A stretch of 50,178 bases of DNA from Catellatospora methionotrophica (GCF_011297335.1 NZ_JAAOTJ010000033.1:1-50178); one strand, 5' to 3'. Shown: positions 41,367-50,175, counted from the stretch's first letter. Translations and numbers: made by a program. The notes: a model not told the origin generated them from the sequence alone.

Positions 41367-42824
41367 TCAGCTGCAGGTGACGTTGTTCAGCTTGAACGCG
41401 GTCGGGTTGGTGTTGGTGCCGCTGTACGAGGCCTGGAAGCCGAAGCTGGCCGTGCCGTTCGTGGCGATGCTGCCGTTGTGCCCGGCGTTGCGGGCCGTGA
41501 CGTTGGCCCCGCTGGCCGTGACCGTCGCGTTCCAGGCGCTGGTGACCGCCTGGTTGCCCGCGTAGGTCCAGGTCAGCGTCCACGAACTGATGGCTGGGCC
41601 GCGGTTGGTGATGACGACCGAGACGACGAAGCCGTTGTTCCACTGGCTGTCCACCCGGTAGCCCACCGAGCAGGCACCCGTGCCCTGGCTCGGAGACGGC
41701 GAGGGCGGGGTAGACGGCGAGGCCGACGGGGACGGCGGAGCCGAGGGCGACGGCGACGGCGGCCGTGACGGGGACACCGACGGCGACGGGACGGTGGACG
41801 GGCTCGGCGGCGGGCTGGTCACGATGCCGTTCTGCGCCAGCGAGTACGCCAGGTCCGGCATGAACTGCCCCGCCGGTCCCGCGCAGCCGTCCGCCTCACC
41901 CGGCGGCTTGATCCAGACGAACGCGTCGACGGTCGACTCGTTGGTCGCGGTCGTCGGCGCCTGGCCGGTGCCCCGGCCCGCCGGGTCGCACCACTCGCTG
42001 CCCAGCGCGCCCTTGCCGTTGCGGGCCGTGTCGATGACCTGGTGCAGGTTGCCGTTGCCCAGGGCGTTCAGCACGTTGCGGCCGAAGTTGACCTCGTCGG
42101 CGGTCCAGCGGAAGTTGGACGCGTTCGAGTAGAAACCGGCGGCGTTGGACACACCCGCCGCCTGCAGCCGCGAGGCCGTGTCGGCGGCACTGTTCCAGGC
42201 CGAGTGACCCGCGTCGAGGTACACCTTGACGCTCGGGTTGACCTGCTTGAACTTCGTCACCGCGTAGCTGATCGCGGAGTTGCGGTCGGCCTTGTCGGTC
42301 GACGACAGGCAGGTCTGCAACGCCAGCGAGTCCGGCTCCATGATGATCACTGCGGTACGCGAGCCGAGGCCCGCGGCGAAGTTGTCGATCCAGCTCCGGT
42401 ACGCGCTGATGTTCGGCGCGCCGCCCGCGCTCGCCCCGCCGCAGTCGCGGTTGGGCAGCATGTACGGCACCAGCACCGGGATCTGGTTCACGCTGTTCGC
42501 GGCGCTGACGTACGACGTCACCTGGGACTGGATCGTGCTCGGCTGGTAATTGGCGAACCAGCGCGCCTGCGGCTGGCTGCCGATCCGCTGGCTGATCAGC
42601 GAGGCGCGCGAGTCGTTCGGGTTGGCCGCGAGCCACACGTTCACATTCGTCGTGGGGTCGCGGTAGAAGCTGCCGGTCAGCGTGCCTGCCGAGGCTTCGG
42701 TGGTGGCCAGTAGAACTCCGGCCAGGGTCGTGGCGGCGGTCATCGCGGCGGCTGCGGCGAGCGCGACCAGGCGGCGGTCAGCCCTGCGGCGATGGCGCGG
42801 CGATGAGGTGGGATCGGGGATCAA
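41367..42824 (-). CDS. Secreted GH6 cellulase with C-terminal CBM2
   Basis: A 485-aa secreted enzyme. An extended signal peptide (about 1-46) is followed by the GH6 barrel (about 50-335). D165 in VIIMEPDSLA is the expected proton donor, with D127 in NRDCGGAS and DAFVWIKPPGEADG as further GH6 signatures. A Pro/Ser linker (about 336-380) leads to a CBM2 (about 383-485) with cysteines at both ends and exposed Trp residues for binding cellulose. The size fits an endoglucanase or a small cellobiohydrolase. The start is TTG at 42824, supported by AGGAG upstream. No GAGAGCGCTCTC or GTTTCGAAAC site is seen in its upstream region. Confidence 0.93.
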   Translation of the reverse strand: MIPDPTSSPRHRRRADRRLVALAAAAAMTAATTLAGVLLATTEASAGTLTGSFYRDPTTNVNVWLAANPNDSRASLISQRIGSQPQARWFANYQPSTIQSQVTSYVSAANSVNQIPVLVPYMLPNRDCGGASAGGAPNISAYRSWIDNFAAGLGSRTAVIIMEPDSLALQTCLSSTDKADRNSAISYAVTKFKQVNPSVKVYLDAGHSAWNSAADTASRLQAAGVSNAAGFYSNASNFRWTADEVNFGRNVLNALGNGNLHQVIDTARNGKGALGSEWCDPAGRGTGQAPTTATNESTVDAFVWIKPPGEADGCAGPAGQFMPDLAYSLAQNGIVTSPPPSPSTVPSPSVSPSRPPSPSPSAPPSPSASPSTPPSPSPSQGTGACSVGYRVDSQWNNGFVVSVVITNRGPAISSWTLTWTYAGNQAVTSAWNATVTASGANVTARNAGHNGSIATNGTASFGFQASYSGTNTNPTAFKLNNVTCS

Positions 42825-42977
42825 CGCGTCTCCTTGGGACGTCTGTGCATGGTCTGCGTGCAGTTATCTGCCCGGACCCGGCTACGACAGACGTCACGGC
42901 CTCGCGCTGCCCGCACTTCCTGCCCTCGTACGGCAACGCCCAACTCCCGCGCCCATCATCCCCCGCCCCCTCCTTGA

Positions 42978-43020
42978 AAGGAAGGGCACCTGCACATCGG
43001 TCCCGGTAGCGCTAGGGCAC
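42978..43020. repeat. Dispersed palindrome A, copy 6, decayed
   Basis: The left arm AAGGAAGGGCACCT (42978-42991) is intact; the right arm survives only as AGGGCAC. It lies in the 234-base gap between the start of the GH6 gene and the end of the AEC gene; nothing else is recognisable there. Confidence 0.55.
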
Positions 43021-43058
43021 CGCGTCAACGCACCACCGTGCGTGAGCAGCACGGACCG

Positions 43059-44225
43059 TCAGGCCGGGCCGAGGAGCCACAGGATCAGGGTGAGGGTGCC
43101 CATCGACAGCAGGCTGGAGAACAGGATCGCGTCCCGGCTCAGCGCGGTCGAGGCGCGGAACTCCGACGCGTACACGAAGGTGTTCTGCGCCGTCGGCAGG
43201 CCCGCGACCAGCGTGACCGCCAGCAGCGCCGCGCCGTCCAGGCCCAGCAGCCACCGCCCGATCAGGTACGCCGCGACCGGTTGCGCAACCACCTTGAGCA
43301 GCACCGCCGTGGTCACCTCCCGCCCCGGCAGCCGCCACGACGACGCGTCCGTCTGGTGCAGCGACATGCCCAGCGCGAACAGCGCCGCGGGCACCGCCGC
43401 GCCGCCCAGCAACTCCAGCGGCCGCAGCAGCCACTCCGGCGGCAGCCACCCGGCCGCACTCGCGGTCACCCCCGCCATCGACCCCAGAATCACGGGTGTA
43501 CGCAGCGGCAGCATCGCCAGCCGCCGCCAGCGCGACGTGACGGCCACTCCCCCTCGGCCGCCCGCATCGGTCGCACTGTTCACCCCGCCGTCCGCCGCGT
43601 GGTCGCCTCCGGCAGAGGTGCCGCCCCCGGGCGTACCCGCGAACGCGACCTGCGCCATGTCGGCGGCGCGGTCCGTGCCGACGCGAGCGACGTCGGCGTG
43701 GGCAACGTCGGCGTGGGCGGCGTCGGCGTTGGCAGTGTCGGCGTTGGCAGCGGCGGCACGGATGGCGGCGAGCCCGGCCAGGTCGGCTCGGTAGGCCGAG
43801 GCGTCCAGCCGTCCGACGATCAGCGGGGTCAGCAGCATCGTCTGGAAGACCAGCACCGCCATGATCAGCGAGACGTCGTCGAGCACGTACACCGCGACCG
43901 GAACGCCGAGGTTGCCCGCGTTGAGGTACGCCGACGCCATCGCCGCGATGACCCGGTCACCGTCCGGGCCGGGCATGAGCCGCCGCGCGACGAAGTACAC
44001 CGACAGCCCGATCAGCAGCGTGCTCGCCGCGATCGCGGCCAGCGGCCGCAGCGGCAGGTCCCCGAGCGGCACCTTGACCAGCGACGTGAACAGCACGCAC
44101 GGGATCGCGATGACGAAGGTGAAGTTCGCCAGCGCCTGCTGGGTGGCCCGGGTCAGCACCCCGAACCGCATCGTGCCCCAGCCCAGGGCGGTGATCATCC
44201 AGATCGGAGCGAACGCGGCGAACAC
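43059..44225 (-). CDS. AEC family (auxin efflux carrier-like) transporter
   Basis: A 388-aa membrane protein with about ten helices in two groups, the typical AEC layout; FTFVIAIPCVLFTSL and AYLNAGNLGVPVAVYVL are typical. Members export or import organic acids, amino acids or other small anions; the substrate is unknown. A central cytoplasmic loop of about 75 residues contains a short tandem repeat (ANADT-ANADA-AHADV-AHADV) encoded by four 15-bp units. The start is GTG at 44225. Confidence 0.85.
   Translation of the reverse strand: MFAAFAPIWMITALGWGTMRFGVLTRATQQALANFTFVIAIPCVLFTSLVKVPLGDLPLRPLAAIAASTLLIGLSVYFVARRLMPGPDGDRVIAAMASAYLNAGNLGVPVAVYVLDDVSLIMAVLVFQTMLLTPLIVGRLDASAYRADLAGLAAIRAAAANADTANADAAHADVAHADVARVGTDRAADMAQVAFAGTPGGGTSAGGDHAADGGVNSATDAGGRGGVAVTSRWRRLAMLPLRTPVILGSMAGVTASAAGWLPPEWLLRPLELLGGAAVPAALFALGMSLHQTDASSWRLPGREVTTAVLLKVVAQPVAAYLIGRWLLGLDGAALLAVTLVAGLPTAQNTFVYASEFRASTALSRDAILFSSLLSMGTLTLILWLLGPA
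43692..43751. repeat. Four 15-bp tandem repeats in the AEC gene
   Basis: Units begin GTCGGCGT and repeat at 43692, 43707, 43722 and 43737 with small changes. They encode Ala/Asp/His/Asn pentapeptides in the central loop. The reading frame is kept. Confidence 0.8.
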
Positions 44226-44296
44226 CTGGTCACGCTAGTCCTCCACCGGCGATTCCCCACACCCGGGTGCCCGCCCACCCCACGGAGATGACGTGA

Positions 44297-44361
44297 AAGA
44301 TCGCCGTTTCCGGTCAAGATATGCGGTTGGACCACACTCCTTGACCGCAAACAGCGATCTT
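44297..44361. repeat. Dispersed inverted repeat B, copy 2
   Basis: Arms (44297-44317 and 44341-44361, two mismatches) share the core GATCGCCGTTTCCGGTCA with the copy at 7057-7123, though the 23-base loop is unrelated. It lies directly beside palindrome A copy 7. Confidence 0.75.
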
Positions 44362-44378
44362 CCCGTCGCGCCCGTTAA

Positions 44379-44395
44379 GAAGGTGCCCTTCCTTC
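44379..44395. repeat. Dispersed palindrome A, copy 7, single arm
   Basis: GAAGGTGCCCTTCCTTC is the palindrome A arm in reverse orientation with no partner nearby. It stands 20 bases before the end of the acyl-CoA ligase gene, in the 190-base gap after the AEC start. Confidence 0.6.
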
Positions 44396-44415
44396 GGCCG
44401 GGTCGGCCGGGGGCG

Positions 44416-45966
44416 TCAGAGCTGGGCGCGCAGATCCTTGCGGAGGATCTTGCCCGACGCGCTCTTGGGGATCGTGGCGACGAAGGTGACGGCGCGGACC
44501 CGCTTGTACGGTGCGACGCGCTCGGCGACGTAGTCCTTCACGTCCTGGGCGGACAGGTCGGCACCGGCGGTGACGGCGACGAAGGCGTGCGGGATCTCCT
44601 CGCCGTCGGCGTCGTGGCCGGCGACCACGGCCGCGTCGGCGATCTGCGGGTGCCCCAGCAGCACCGCCTCCAGCTCGGCCGGGGGCACCTGGTAGCCCTT
44701 GTACTTGATCAGCTCCTTGACCCGGTCGACGATGAACCAGTCCCCGTCGGTGTCGACCAGGCCGACGTCGCCGGTGTGCAGCCAGCCGTCGGCGTCGACG
44801 GTCGCGTCGGTGTCGGCGCGGCGGCCGAGGTAGCCCTGCATCACCTGCGGGCCGCTGATCCAGAGTTCGCCGGGCTCCCCGACGCCGAGGTCGTCGCCGG
44901 TCGCCACGTCCACGACGCGGGCCAGCGTGTTCGGGATCAGCGGGCCGACCGTGCCGGGCTTGACCCGGCCGTCGCCGTGCACCTGAGCATGGGAGACGGG
45001 TGACAGCTCGGTCATGCCGTAGCCCTGCTGCACCAGGCAGCCCAGCCGGGCCGCGCAGGCCTGGGCCAGCTCGCCGTCCAGCGGGGCCGCGCCGGAGAAC
45101 ACGACCCGCAGCGCGGACAGGTCGTACTGGTCGACCAGCGGGTGCTTGGCCAGCGCCAGCACGATCGGCGGCGCGACGAAGGCGCGGCTGACCCGCTGGT
45201 CCTGCATCGCGGTAAGGAACTCGGCCAGGTCGAAGCGCGGCAGCACGACCAGTGTCGCGCCCTTCGACAGCGCCATGTTCATCAGCACGGTCAGCCCGTA
45301 GATGTGGAAGAACGGCAGCACGGCCAGCACCCGGTCGGCCGGGTCGTACTTGACCACCTCCTGGGTCTGCGCGATGTTGGCGACCAGGTTGCGGTGGGTG
45401 AGCATGACGCCCTTGGCGACCCCGGTGGTGCCGCTGGAGTACGGCAGCACGGCCAAAGTCGTGGCCGGGTCGATGTCGACCACGGGCGCGGACTCGGCCG
45501 TGGCCATCAGCTCCTGCACCGAGCGGTATCCCTCGGCGCTGTCACAGACGAGGATCTCCTGCACCTGGGCGGCGGCCGCCGCGGCGCGGTCCAGGAACGG
45601 CGACACGGTGACCAGCATCTTCGCGCCCGAGTCGCTGAGCTGGGTGGTCAGGTCCTTCTCCGTGGCCAGCGCGTTGACGGTGGTGACCGTCGCGCCCGCC
45701 GCCAGCGCCGCGTGGAAGACCACCGGGTAGAGCAGCGTGTTCGGGCTGAACAGGGCGAGCACGTCACCCGGCCGCAGCCCGGCCCCGGCCAGCCCGGCGG
45801 CGAGCCGGTCCACCATGTGCGCGAGCTGCGCGTAGGTCAGCGTCTGCCCCGTGCGGCCGTCGATCAGCGCCGGATGGTCGCCGCGCGCGGCGGCCGGGCC
45901 GATGACGAGCTGGGGGACGGAGACCTCGGGGATCTCGACGTCGGCCAGGGGGCTGGAAAAGGGCAT
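44416..45966 (-). CDS. AMP-dependent acyl-CoA ligase, 4-coumarate-CoA ligase type
   Basis: A 516-aa adenylate-forming enzyme. The AMP-binding P-loop is YSSGTTGVAKGV (176-187), then GYGMTELSPVSH (about 325), GWLHTGDVG and the C-terminal lysine of PKSASGKILRKDL. This set and the length are those of 4-coumarate or medium-chain fatty acid:CoA ligases. It activates a carboxylic acid as an acyl-AMP and then forms the CoA thioester; the acid is unknown. ATG at 45966 follows GAGG. No polyketide synthase or phenylpropanoid genes are adjacent. Confidence 0.93.
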   Translation of the reverse strand: MPFSSPLADVEIPEVSVPQLVIGPAAARGDHPALIDGRTGQTLTYAQLAHMVDRLAAGLAGAGLRPGDVLALFSPNTLLYPVVFHAALAAGATVTTVNALATEKDLTTQLSDSGAKMLVTVSPFLDRAAAAAAQVQEILVCDSAEGYRSVQELMATAESAPVVDIDPATTLAVLPYSSGTTGVAKGVMLTHRNLVANIAQTQEVVKYDPADRVLAVLPFFHIYGLTVLMNMALSKGATLVVLPRFDLAEFLTAMQDQRVSRAFVAPPIVLALAKHPLVDQYDLSALRVVFSGAAPLDGELAQACAARLGCLVQQGYGMTELSPVSHAQVHGDGRVKPGTVGPLIPNTLARVVDVATGDDLGVGEPGELWISGPQVMQGYLGRRADTDATVDADGWLHTGDVGLVDTDGDWFIVDRVKELIKYKGYQVPPAELEAVLLGHPQIADAAVVAGHDADGEEIPHAFVAVTAGADLSAQDVKDYVAERVAPYKRVRAVTFVATIPKSASGKILRKDLRAQL

Positions 45967-46198
45967 CGTCGCCTCACTCTCGTACGCGGTGCACGTCGAA
46001 GTTCCGTCATCATGCGTGCACGTTCACGGTTCGGCAATACCCCGGCAATCCTGGGCGGCGATCCGGTCCGGACGGTCGCTGCGCGTCGCGATGATCGCCG
46101 GACCGCCCTGCGATACAACTAGCACGAGGCTGTGAGCTGCGCATTCATCGCGCGCTCGGCAACGGCCATTCATGTCGTACATCAGCGGGGGAACTTAC

Positions 46199-47458
46199 AT
46201 GCGACCTGTCACGACAGGACTGCGCGCGCTCGGCGTCGTCGCGGTCTCCACCATGATCGCCCTGGCGGCGCCCCATGCCGCCGGTGCGGCCGGGCCCCAG
46301 GGCGGCGGCAGCAACGGCGGCGGGCACGGCAAGCCCAAGCCCGCGCCGCAGGTGCCCGTCGCGGGCGTCGAATCGTGGGGCTTCAACGACTCGGGCCAGC
46401 TCGGCGACGGCACGCTGGTCACCCGGCCGAGCGCGGTCAGCGCCGCCGTGCCGGACGAGGTCCGCGACGTCGAGGCCGGTGGCCGGTTCAGCCTGGCGCT
46501 GCTGCACAACGGCACGGTCAAGGCGTGGGGCTCGAACAGCGACGGCCAGCTCGGCGACGGCACCACCATCAACCGGCCGATCCCCGGCTCGGTGCCGAAC
46601 GTACGGGGCGTCAAGGCGCTCGCCGCCGGTGGCGCGCACAGCCTCGCCCTGCTGGCCAACGGCACCGTGCTCGCCTGGGGTGACAACGCCCGCGGCCAGC
46701 TCGGCGACGGCACCGTCGACGACCGCACCGCTCCGGTCGCGGTCACCGGCCTGGCCGGGCTGAAGGTCGTCGGGATCGCGGCCGGTTCGCAGTTCAGCCT
46801 GGCCCTGCTGGCCGACGGCACGCTGCGCGCCTGGGGCGACAACCGCTCCGGCCAGCTCGGCACCGGCGCGGTCAGCCCCGCCCCGCAGACGACCCCGGTC
46901 ACCGTCAGCGGGCTCGCGGGCGCGAAGGTCAAGCAGGTCGACGCGGGCGACAGCCACGCGCTGGCCGTGCTCGGCAACGGGACCGTACGCGGCTGGGGCG
47001 AGAACTCGCGCGGCCAGGTCGGCAACGGCACGGCGAGCAACACCCCCGTGCCGACCCCGACCCCGGTCGTCGGCCTCACCGGCGTGAAGATCGTCAACGC
47101 GGGCGGCTTCTCCAGCCTGGCGATCGGCGTCAACGGCCGGGTCAAGGGCTGGGGCGCCAACGGCGACGGCCAGCTCGGCGACGGCACCACGGTGACGCCG
47201 CGGCCGAACCCGGTCGACGCGATCGGCCTCACCGGCGTCGTGGACATCTCCACCGCGGGCTCGGGCGCGAGCCTCGACGGCGGCTTCACCGTCGCCATCA
47301 GCAACGGCGTCATCAAGGCCTGGGGCGACAACAGCTCCGGCCAGGTCGGCATCGGGTTCACCGGGTTCGACCCGGTGCTCACCCCGGCCACCGTGGTCAC
47401 CGGGCTGGACAAGCCGAAGGACGTGTCGGTCGGCTTCCAGTTCGCCCTGGCCACCTGA
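46199..47458 (+). CDS. Secreted seven-repeat RCC1 propeller protein
   Basis: A 419-aa secreted protein. A signal peptide (about 1-31) and a Gly/Pro linker precede seven RCC1 repeats, each with a WGxNxxGQLGDGT-type turn. Seven repeats should close a complete beta-propeller. RCC1 is a eukaryote-like fold, and secreted bacterial copies probably bind proteins or carbohydrate; nothing catalytic is seen. ATG at 46199 follows GGGGGAAC; an earlier in-frame start at 46172 would interrupt the signal peptide. DNA repetition at blade turns (GGCCAGCTCGGCGACGGC) makes the gene prone to recombination. Confidence 0.9.
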   Translation: MRPVTTGLRALGVVAVSTMIALAAPHAAGAAGPQGGGSNGGGHGKPKPAPQVPVAGVESWGFNDSGQLGDGTLVTRPSAVSAAVPDEVRDVEAGGRFSLALLHNGTVKAWGSNSDGQLGDGTTINRPIPGSVPNVRGVKALAAGGAHSLALLANGTVLAWGDNARGQLGDGTVDDRTAPVAVTGLAGLKVVGIAAGSQFSLALLADGTLRAWGDNRSGQLGTGAVSPAPQTTPVTVSGLAGAKVKQVDAGDSHALAVLGNGTVRGWGENSRGQVGNGTASNTPVPTPTPVVGLTGVKIVNAGGFSSLAIGVNGRVKGWGANGDGQLGDGTTVTPRPNPVDAIGLTGVVDISTAGSGASLDGGFTVAISNGVIKAWGDNSSGQVGIGFTGFDPVLTPATVVTGLDKPKDVSVGFQFALAT

Positions 47459-47474
47459 GCGGCGTACAGCAAAG

Positions 47475-47501
47475 GGGGCGGCACGCCAGGCGTGCCGCCC
47501 C
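47475..47501. terminator. Bidirectional terminator between RCC1 and PAC2 genes
   Basis: GGGGCGGCACGCC and GGCGTGCCGCCCC (one central base) form a 13-bp near-perfect palindrome between convergent genes ending at 47458 and 47513. Confidence 0.75.
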
Positions 47502-47512
47502 TGCGGTCTGTC

Positions 47513-48424
47513 TCAGCCTTCGGCCTTGTCGCCCTTGCTGTGCTCGGCGAGGAAACGCTCCAGCTCCGCGCCCAGCTCGTCGGCGGTGGGCAGCGGCGCG
47601 GGCTCGGTCAGCAGGTTGCTGCCCCGGCCCCGCATGAACGCGTCGTACTGCTCCTCCAGCGCCTTGACCACGGCAGCGGCCTGGTGGTTGTCGGTCAGCT
47701 GGCGCTCGATCTCGGCGCGCACCCGGTCCCCGGCCTCGCGCAGGTCCTCGGTCGGCAGCAGCAGGCCGGTGGCCCGCGACACCGAGGTCAGCAGCAGCTC
47801 GGCGGCCTGCGGGTACTCGCTGTCGGCGAGATAGTGCGGCACGTGCGCCGCGAAGCCCATGGCGTCGTGCCCGGACTGGCCGAGCCGGTACTCCAGCAGG
47901 TTGGTCATGCTCGCCGGGACCTGCACGTCGGCGATCCACGGCTCGTGCCCGACGACCAGCTCGGAGCGGGTGCCGTGCGCGGTGATACCGGCGGGGCGGG
48001 TGTGCGGCACGGACATCGGGATCGCGTGGATGCCGATGGTCAGCCGGACCTGGAGCTGCTCGATGAGCCCTGTCGTCGCGGCCACGAACCGCTCCCACTG
48101 GAAGTCCGGCTCGGGGCCGGTCATCAGCAGGAACGGGGTGTCGTCGTGGTCGCGCAGGGCGTGCAGCTCCAGCTTGGGCTCGTCGTACGCCTCCCAGTGG
48201 TCGGCCGAGAAGTGCATCAGCGGACGGCGGGAGCGGTAGTCGTAGAGCTGGTCGAGGTCGAACTCGGCCACCACGGTCGAGTCGAGGGTGTCCAGCAGGT
48301 GCTCGCGGGCGAGCTTGCCGGCCGCACCGGCGTCGACGAACCCCGAGAGCGCGTGCAGCAGGACCGGACGGCCCAGCTCGGGCAGTTCGTCGCTCAGCTG
48401 GTAGAGCTTCTGTGGGTCGAGCAC
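47513..48424 (-). CDS. PAC2 family protein (proteasome assembly chaperone-like)
   Basis: A 303-aa protein of the actinobacterial PAC2 family. Recognisable blocks are LLHALSGFVDAGAAGKLARE, then FLLMTGPEPDFQWERF and MGFAAHVPHYLADSEYPQAA. In eukaryotes PAC2 helps assemble proteasomes; in actinobacteria the role is unproven, though these bacteria do have proteasomes. No proteasome genes are in this window. The start is GTG at 48424, with AGGAGG upstream. Confidence 0.9.
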   Translation of the reverse strand: MLDPQKLYQLSDELPELGRPVLLHALSGFVDAGAAGKLAREHLLDTLDSTVVAEFDLDQLYDYRSRRPLMHFSADHWEAYDEPKLELHALRDHDDTPFLLMTGPEPDFQWERFVAATTGLIEQLQVRLTIGIHAIPMSVPHTRPAGITAHGTRSELVVGHEPWIADVQVPASMTNLLEYRLGQSGHDAMGFAAHVPHYLADSEYPQAAELLLTSVSRATGLLLPTEDLREAGDRVRAEIERQLTDNHQAAAVVKALEEQYDAFMRGRGSNLLTEPAPLPTADELGAELERFLAEHSKGDKAEG

Positions 48425-48773
48425 GTCGTTCGCCTCCTGCAGATGGTCGTTCCACCGGAGCCAACAACGCGTGCGCGGAGCGCATTCCTGTTCCGGAACA
48501 CGATCGTCTCGGATTCCCGCACCGCGTCGTACGGGAGCGCCGCGCGCGGGCGGGCGCGCCCGGCGTACGTCAACTCAGGCTGCCACCGTAGCGCCGAGAC
48601 GGCCGCCCGCCTCGTGCGCCTCCGCCCCTCCGGCGCGACCTGCTCCCCGCGCCTGCCCCGGCCCCCACCGACCAGGCCGACCCCGATGAAAACCCGCGAG
48701 ACTACTGACAAGAGCTGAGACTCAGCCATACGGCTGTAACCTGCGGGATTCCTGCAGTGTATGCGGGCTTCGT

Positions 48774-48791
48774 TGACTGATGACTCAGTCA
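48774..48791. promoter_or_regulatory. Overlapping palindromes upstream of the MFS gene
   Basis: TGACTGA-TGAC-TCAGTCA (48774-48791) contains a second palindrome TGACTCAGTCA (48781-48791). It ends 73 bases before the MFS start, a plausible operator position. The rest of the 440-base gap (48425-48864) shows nothing else recognisable. Confidence 0.45.
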
Positions 48792-48864
48792 GCAAGTAAT
48801 CTTGACCATGGAGCCGGGGGCGTCGGCATGGCCCCTTTCCTTACTTCCTGCTCGGAGACCTTCC

Positions 48865-50175
48865 ATGTCCGGCCTCGCGGTCGTCACCGCTGCCCGCCGT
48901 TACCGTGCCCTCATCGCCAGCCCGGGTGTCGCCCGGGTGGCCCTGCCGTCCCTGATCGGCCGCCTGCCCTACGGCATGGCGACCCTCGTGTTCATCCTCG
49001 CCGTCCAGCACGGCACCGGCTCGTACGCCGTCGCGGGCATCGCCACCGGCGCGCACTCGGCGATCACCGCGTTCACCTCGCCCTGGCTGGGCAGGCTGTG
49101 CGACCGCGGGCACGCCGTGGCGGTGCTGCGCGTCACCGGCGTGCTCTACGCGCTGATGCTGTCCGGCATGGTCGCCGCGCTCTGGACGCACCAGCCCGTG
49201 GCGCTGATCATCGGCCTGGCCGCGCTGGCCGGAGCCGTGAACCCGCCCGTCGGCGCGGTCACCCGGGTGGTGCTGCCCGGCCTGGCCCCGGCACACGTAC
49301 AGACGGCGTACGCGTTCGACGCCATCACCGTCGAGCTCACCTACGTACTGGGCCCGGTGCTGATCGCGCTGGTCACCGCGGTCAGTAACCCGTACGTCGC
49401 GGTGATCGTCACCGCCCTGCTGGCCACCGTCGGCTCACTCGGCCTCGCCGCCGCACCCGGCCTGACCGCCCGCTACCGCGAGGTACGCACCGCCGCGCTC
49501 GCCCGCGCCGCGACCGCCGGGGTCACCACCAGCGCCGCCCTCGAACGCGCCCTCAAGGCCAACCGGCTGATGCGCCTGAGCATGGTCGTCGTGCTGGTCG
49601 TCGGCGCACTGGAGGCCGCCGCGTACGGCGTCATGGAGGTGGCGATCCCGAAGTACGCCGCCGACCTCGGCGCGCCGCAGGCCGCAGGCGCGGTCGTGGC
49701 TGCCTGGAGCGCGGGCTCCATCCTCGGCGGCGTCTGGTTCTCCGGCATGAACCCCAAGCTCAGCCAGGCGAAACTGTTCGCGCTGCTGCTGTGCCTGAAC
49801 ACGGTCGGCTTCGCCGCGATGCTGCTCGCCTTCGGCCTGCCCAGCCTCGCGCTGATCCTGTTCCTCGGCGGCATGGTCATCTCCCCGACCACCGCGGTCG
49901 AGTGCTCGCTGGTCACCCGGATCGCCCCCGCCGGGCGCAGCACCGAAGCCTTCACCTGGGTCGGCACCGGCATCTACGTCGGCTTCGCCGCCGGCTCCTC
50001 GCTGTCCGGCCTGGTCATCAACCAGGGCACCAGCCTGTCCACCGTCATCCTCATCGCCACCGCCATGGTCGCCACCGGTGCCCTCCTGGCCCTCGCCGCC
50101 AGCCGCCGCATCACCACCGACGCCGCCACCAACCCCGTCCCCACCACCCTCCCCACCCCCGCCCCCGCCCACTGA
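48865..50175 (+). CDS. MFS transporter
   Basis: A 436-aa membrane protein with about 12 helices and the MFS motif-A-like loop TSPWLGRLCDRGHAVAVL after helix 2. The central loop (about 195-235) is charged, and the C-terminus ends in a Thr/Pro-rich tail. The family is general drug or metabolite efflux; no substrate can be named. ATG at 48865 follows GGAGA; an upstream in-frame ATG at 48802 would add a non-hydrophobic leader. Complete at the right edge. It is distinct from the MFS at 28262, lacking the long soluble tail. Confidence 0.9.
   Translation: MSGLAVVTAARRYRALIASPGVARVALPSLIGRLPYGMATLVFILAVQHGTGSYAVAGIATGAHSAITAFTSPWLGRLCDRGHAVAVLRVTGVLYALMLSGMVAALWTHQPVALIIGLAALAGAVNPPVGAVTRVVLPGLAPAHVQTAYAFDAITVELTYVLGPVLIALVTAVSNPYVAVIVTALLATVGSLGLAAAPGLTARYREVRTAALARAATAGVTTSAALERALKANRLMRLSMVVVLVVGALEAAAYGVMEVAIPKYAADLGAPQAAGAVVAAWSAGSILGGVWFSGMNPKLSQAKLFALLLCLNTVGFAAMLLAFGLPSLALILFLGGMVISPTTAVECSLVTRIAPAGRSTEAFTWVGTGIYVGFAAGSSLSGLVINQGTSLSTVILIATAMVATGALLALAASRRITTDAATNPVPTTLPTPAPAH

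Noticed and set aside
48394..48795. 133-codon minus-strand frame upstream of the PAC2 gene
   Set aside because: It overlaps the PAC2 start in another frame, has no ribosome-binding site, and its translation is low-complexity. The gap is better read as a regulatory region.
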